From Lonicera japonica (Eukaryota; Streptophyta; Magnoliopsida; Dipsacales; Caprifoliaceae), in NCBI GenBank assembly GCA_021464415.1, contig CM038467.1, positions 8,201,411-8,265,410 of the forward strand: 64,000 nt of DNA, in the 5' to 3' direction. Positions within the stretch are counted from its first letter, which is position 1. Every line of letters begins with the position of its first letter. The notes under the pieces are model-generated. The model was given only the letters and a program-made list of their open reading frames with translations, did no database searches and was not told the origin of the DNA. Made by a program: the position numbers and the translations under genes. Below, piece after piece: positions 61,517 through 64,000 of the stretch.

Positions 61517-64000
61517 ATGAACTGGAGAGACTTTACTCTGATCTCAGTGGCCACCCTCTTCGGCGCAGCAGCATCCGCTACCGCCATACAGTTATTCTTC
61601 AACCCTAGAACAAGAACATACAACAACAACAACAACAACAACAATAACAAATGTTGTTCTGCATTTGATTCGGAATCAAACGGTGTCGTTCAGAGTAGGA
61701 AATCAACATCATCATCTCACAACCCTTTCGATCCATCCAAACGCAAAGGGTTAGTTAGTTAGTTACTTACTTACTTAAAATCCATCTCATCTCAACTCAA
61801 CTCCACTCCTGGTTATTTGTTTCTCCAGAAATAAAATTATTAGTATTATTATTATTAAAACAGTAGGAATAATTAAGTTAATAATAATGCAGGTATTTGT
61901 CTTGGGATGACTATTTTATGGCAATTGCATTTCTATCTGCTGAGCGTTCCAAGGATCCTAACAGGCAGGTCATATTCCTACACACTGATATTTTCCCCCA
62001 TTTTTTGGAGAAATAAAAAAAAAAAAAAATCAATGTCCTACTTCATATTAAATAACAATTCATCGATTTCAATTGCACCTTATATATTCATTCCTATTAC
62101 ACTGATTGCTCCAACTAACTTTAAGCATGGCTTTTGAATTATATCCGTCGTTAGATGCAGAATATCACAAGAAACTCTCCATAAGTTTTAGGGAAGAAAA
62201 AAGTTGTAAGATGAATTTGTCATTAGAGTTCCAACTTCCAAGTGAGGTTTTGTAACTCGTCTGGCACTGTACTTCAGGCATACAATACTCTTGTTCAATT
62301 TATCTGCGTAAGGTTGACACACTTACAAAGTCAAGAAACGCATAATTAGTAATTTATTTTGGGTTGTGATAGGTTACTGTCCTACTATACACAGTATGTA
62401 TTAGCCAACATCTATTTTTTCATTGGCTCGATTGAAGAATATCCCAAGAAAAGTGGCATTGGAATGATTTTCAATCCAATCTGAATAAGATAAATCATTA
62501 AGCATGGAGAAATGTAATTGTAAGTTTACTTGTTCAAGGAAGGTCCGTGGGATATTGACCAGGTGATAGAGTAGCAGGGTGTTTACAAGTACCTTAAAAC
62601 CTGAATCTGTTCTTCACGTGGCTCTGTTTTTCTTAAGTTTCTTCCTACATGTAGGCCTAAAATAAAGACCAACATTACAAAACAGTGTTGATCCCAAAAT
62701 ACTCAATCCGTGTACTAATAAAATCAGCAACACTTCATTTCTATTCATTCAAGTTTTGATAGGTAGACCTGAACTTTAGGTTTGTTTGTTTATGCTGCAG
62801 GTTGGTGCATGCCTGGTGAGTCAAGATGGTATAATACTCGGTAAGCTCGCATAGGGGCTGTATCTAAGTTTCTGGTTTTGTAGAATATGAACAATATATT
62901 GGAACAGTAATACATAATTGAAGTTGATCAAGAAAATAATTTAGTATATTCTAAATATATTTAGAAGTAAGCTGTTGGAAAAGAAAATGCTTTTGCCGAT
63001 CGACTGTAGGGATCAAGTCATTTTTATCATCTATGTTTACATGAATTTCGATTGGCTGCATTGGCTAGGAGCCTAGGACTAATACATGTAGATTGGATCT
63101 TTTTGGTGGATACAAATCAATTTGCTAAAACTAAGTAGTTGTTAAACTTTGAATTATCTTACTTTGCACTTGTTATGTGGTCAGCTTTCTGGATAAATTA
63201 TCGCTCTAATTATTTCATTAAAGATGGTAAATGCTGTTTCATGTGCCTGTTGTAGTCTGCTGCTTCTATCATTATTCATGTTCTCTTTTTCATTTTTATA
63301 TTGAAGGTTATGATGATCCATTTGGTACAACAAGTAATAACTAATTAAATATATATTGGTTTCAAATACTATTTCATAATCATAATTAAGTTTTAGATAC
63401 AAAAAAAATTGCTAAATCTATGCTCATTTTTATGTACTCAGGCATTGGCTATAATGGATTTCCGCGTGGCTGTTCAGATGACAAGCTACCTTGGTCAAAG
63501 GCTAGTGCATCTTGGATTTAAAAATTGCTGGGTTTTTTTATTTATCATATGTTTCTAATTTATACCCTAACCTTACAGAAATCTAAAACTGGAGATCCTC
63601 TGGAAACGAAGTATCCGTAAGTGCTATGGTTTCATGGTCCATTCTTAATAAAACACTATGGGAGTCTAGATCCAGCTACCTAGAGTGATGAAATAAGCTA
63701 GTAAATCTAGATTGTTAGCTCAAAACTGACAGGTAGTGTTTGCCTCTGGCTAGGACTCATTTAAACAGTAACGATCTGTCAATATGTGAACCTTCTAATT
63801 TTAAACTAGCTAGATTTCTTCAACTCCCCTATAGAGTGATTTTCTTCACTCAGAAGACAGATCCACTATATAGACCTATACCCTAAATCATAGTTTTCAT
63901 CATTTTATTATGACTAATTTGTGGGTTCTCTAATTTACTTGTCTTTTTTGCAGTTATGTTTGTCATGCTGAAGTCAATGCTATCCTGAACACAAATCATG
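61517..64000 (+). CDS. Deoxycytidylate (dCMP) deaminase, 5' part; runs off the window
   Basis: Exons: 61517-61749, 61893-61968, 62801-62840, 63442-63500, 63579-63616 and 63954 to beyond 64000. All joins keep frame. The protein starts [19 protein letters not shown], a hydrophobic N-terminal segment that could be a signal anchor or organelle-targeting region. A poly-Asn tract (AAC repeats, 61621-61650) follows, then the catalytic domain: [51 protein letters not shown] and [15 protein letters not shown]. His and Glu of CHAEVNAIL are the first zinc ligand and catalytic acid of the deaminase fold. The P-C-x-x-C pair should lie beyond the window. The enzyme turns dCMP into dUMP for thymidylate synthesis. 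The fourth intron (63501-63578) appears to start with GC instead of GT. Confidence 0.88.

Overview
This is nuclear DNA of a flowering plant, most likely a eudicot. It is very AT-rich. Its genes have GT-AG introns, and most of the rest is nested transposable elements. The recognisable plant proteins are a nodulin-like/NFD4 transporter, a PLP-fold (molybdenum-cofactor-sulfurase-like) protein, an F-box/LRR/FBD protein and a dCMP deaminase. I cannot name the species.

Four genes look real. (1) 5717-11226 (+) is a nodulin-like/MFS membrane transporter with three exons. Its first intron carries a 2.07-kb gag-only Copia-type element with intact LTRs, target-site duplication (TSD), primer-binding site (PBS) and polypurine tract (PPT). 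Its last exon has a +1 frameshift near 10836. (2) 34899-36166 (-) is a PLP-dependent-transferase-fold protein whose 3' end is duplicated downstream. (3) 44413-46089 (-) is an intact four-exon F-box/LRR/FBD gene, with FBD fragments at 18.9-19.6 kb and 41.4-42.0 kb and an F-box/FBD pseudogene at 19.85-21.13 kb. (4) 61517 to the window end (+) is the 5' part of a deoxycytidylate deaminase gene with a probable GC-AG intron.

The rest is largely mobile DNA. It includes a decayed Copia pol (12.7-14.4 kb), Copia LTR remnants in inverted orientation (21.2-23.7 kb) and a 1.09-kb Mutator-type element with an array of 22-bp palindromes, mostly at 34-bp spacing (24.3-25.35 kb). A decayed L1-type LINE (25.65-33.0 kb) is interrupted by a solo LTR, which is itself interrupted by a hAT MITE. 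A Harbinger-like element has an expanded minisatellite (47.1-48.6 kb), and a Tag1-like hAT element lies at 49.1-50.3 kb.

The most notable feature is an endogenous pararetrovirus (Caulimoviridae) at about 50.4-58.5 kb. It keeps a promoter-like TATA box, a tRNA-Met primer-binding site, and recognisable coat/zinc-knuckle, movement, protease-RT-RNase H and transactivator regions in that order. Every region has stops or frameshifts, and the transactivator is split by a 920-bp solo LTR with a perfect TSD. It lies between two hAT-like ends (48825 and 59575) that share an 8-bp flanking repeat, so the cluster may have grown inside one older hAT element.
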